Positions 21,140 to 21,315 of a stretch of DNA of 21,315 bases are shown here, piece by piece. Source of the stretch: Hypsibius dujardini (taxonomy: Eukaryota; Tardigrada; Eutardigrada; Parachela; Hypsibiidae). The translations under genes and the position numbers were made by a program. Positions within the stretch are counted from its first letter, which is position 1; each line of letters opens with the position of its first letter. The notes below the pieces were generated by a model that was not told where the DNA came from, did no database searches, and saw only the letters and a program-made list of their open reading frames with translations. The stretch lies in the NCBI GenBank assembly GCA_001579985.1, contig LRSR01009692.1, forward strand, positions 1 through 21,315, in the 5' to 3' direction.

Positions 21140-21315
21140 CTACACCGTCACGAAACAGCAATTCAAAGAATATACACAAGGCCAGGCAAGTTTGCAAGGT
21201 TTGCTGCCCATTTACTACTGTTCTATAGGAGGTCGCTGGTTCGGCTACTTACCTATACACGCATATATATATATGTATTACTGTATATATGTATGTATGT
21301 CTGTAGCATATATAT
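21140..21315. other. HPD intron remainder with AT-rich microsatellite
   Basis: No coding sequence recognised. From about 21261 the DNA is TATATA and GTATGTAT repeats to the window edge. The minus strand has an AG|GTAAGT-like site near 21250, but what lies upstream of it is low-complexity, so I did not call an exon. Confidence 0.6.

Overview
This is a eukaryotic (animal) genomic window. It carries five recognisable or probable genes split by short introns (mostly 55-110 bp, GT-AG). The identifications come from reading the conserved protein families exon by exon and checking splice phase at every junction. The families (CLASP, laminin gamma, HPD, MRPL49) together indicate a bilaterian invertebrate with a compact genome. 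A tardigrade, a small arthropod relative or a flatworm would fit, but the window does not settle the species.

Layout. Positions 1-3539 (+) hold the 3' part of a CLASP microtubule plus-end protein: 10 exons, 651 residues in frame, open at the left edge. Its introns carry a five-copy minisatellite and two short TA-flanked terminal-inverted-repeat elements. About 2.3 kb without a convincing gene follows, including a degenerate ~50-bp tandem repeat. Positions 5866-7503 (+) hold a probable three-exon gene for a 100-residue protein with one C2H2 zinc finger. The next 2 kb contain a broken, coding-like segment on the minus strand (8447-8747) and a perfect 13-bp hairpin. Positions 9496-10065 (+) hold an apparently intronless gene for mitochondrial ribosomal protein mL49 (MRPL49). 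After 1.3 kb of spacer, positions 11383-19443 (+) hold a complete laminin gamma chain: 26 coding exons, 1634 residues, architecture LN - LE1-4 - LE5/L4 - LE6-11 - coiled coil. At the right edge, positions 21139-19740 (-) hold the C-terminal half of 4-hydroxyphenylpyruvate dioxygenase (HPD), tail to tail with laminin.

The genes do not form a pathway. They are ordinary housekeeping and extracellular-matrix genes that are neighbours by position. Inside the laminin chain, the nidogen-binding motif is kept. The next LE module but one has lost both cysteines of its last disulfide, and the C-terminal integrin-critical glutamate sits one residue nearer the end than in vertebrate gamma-1. The non-coding DNA is rich in CTGT/CTGC-type microsatellites, which recur at four separate places. 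I found no CRISPR array, operon, tRNA or rRNA gene, and no clear novel multi-gene system.
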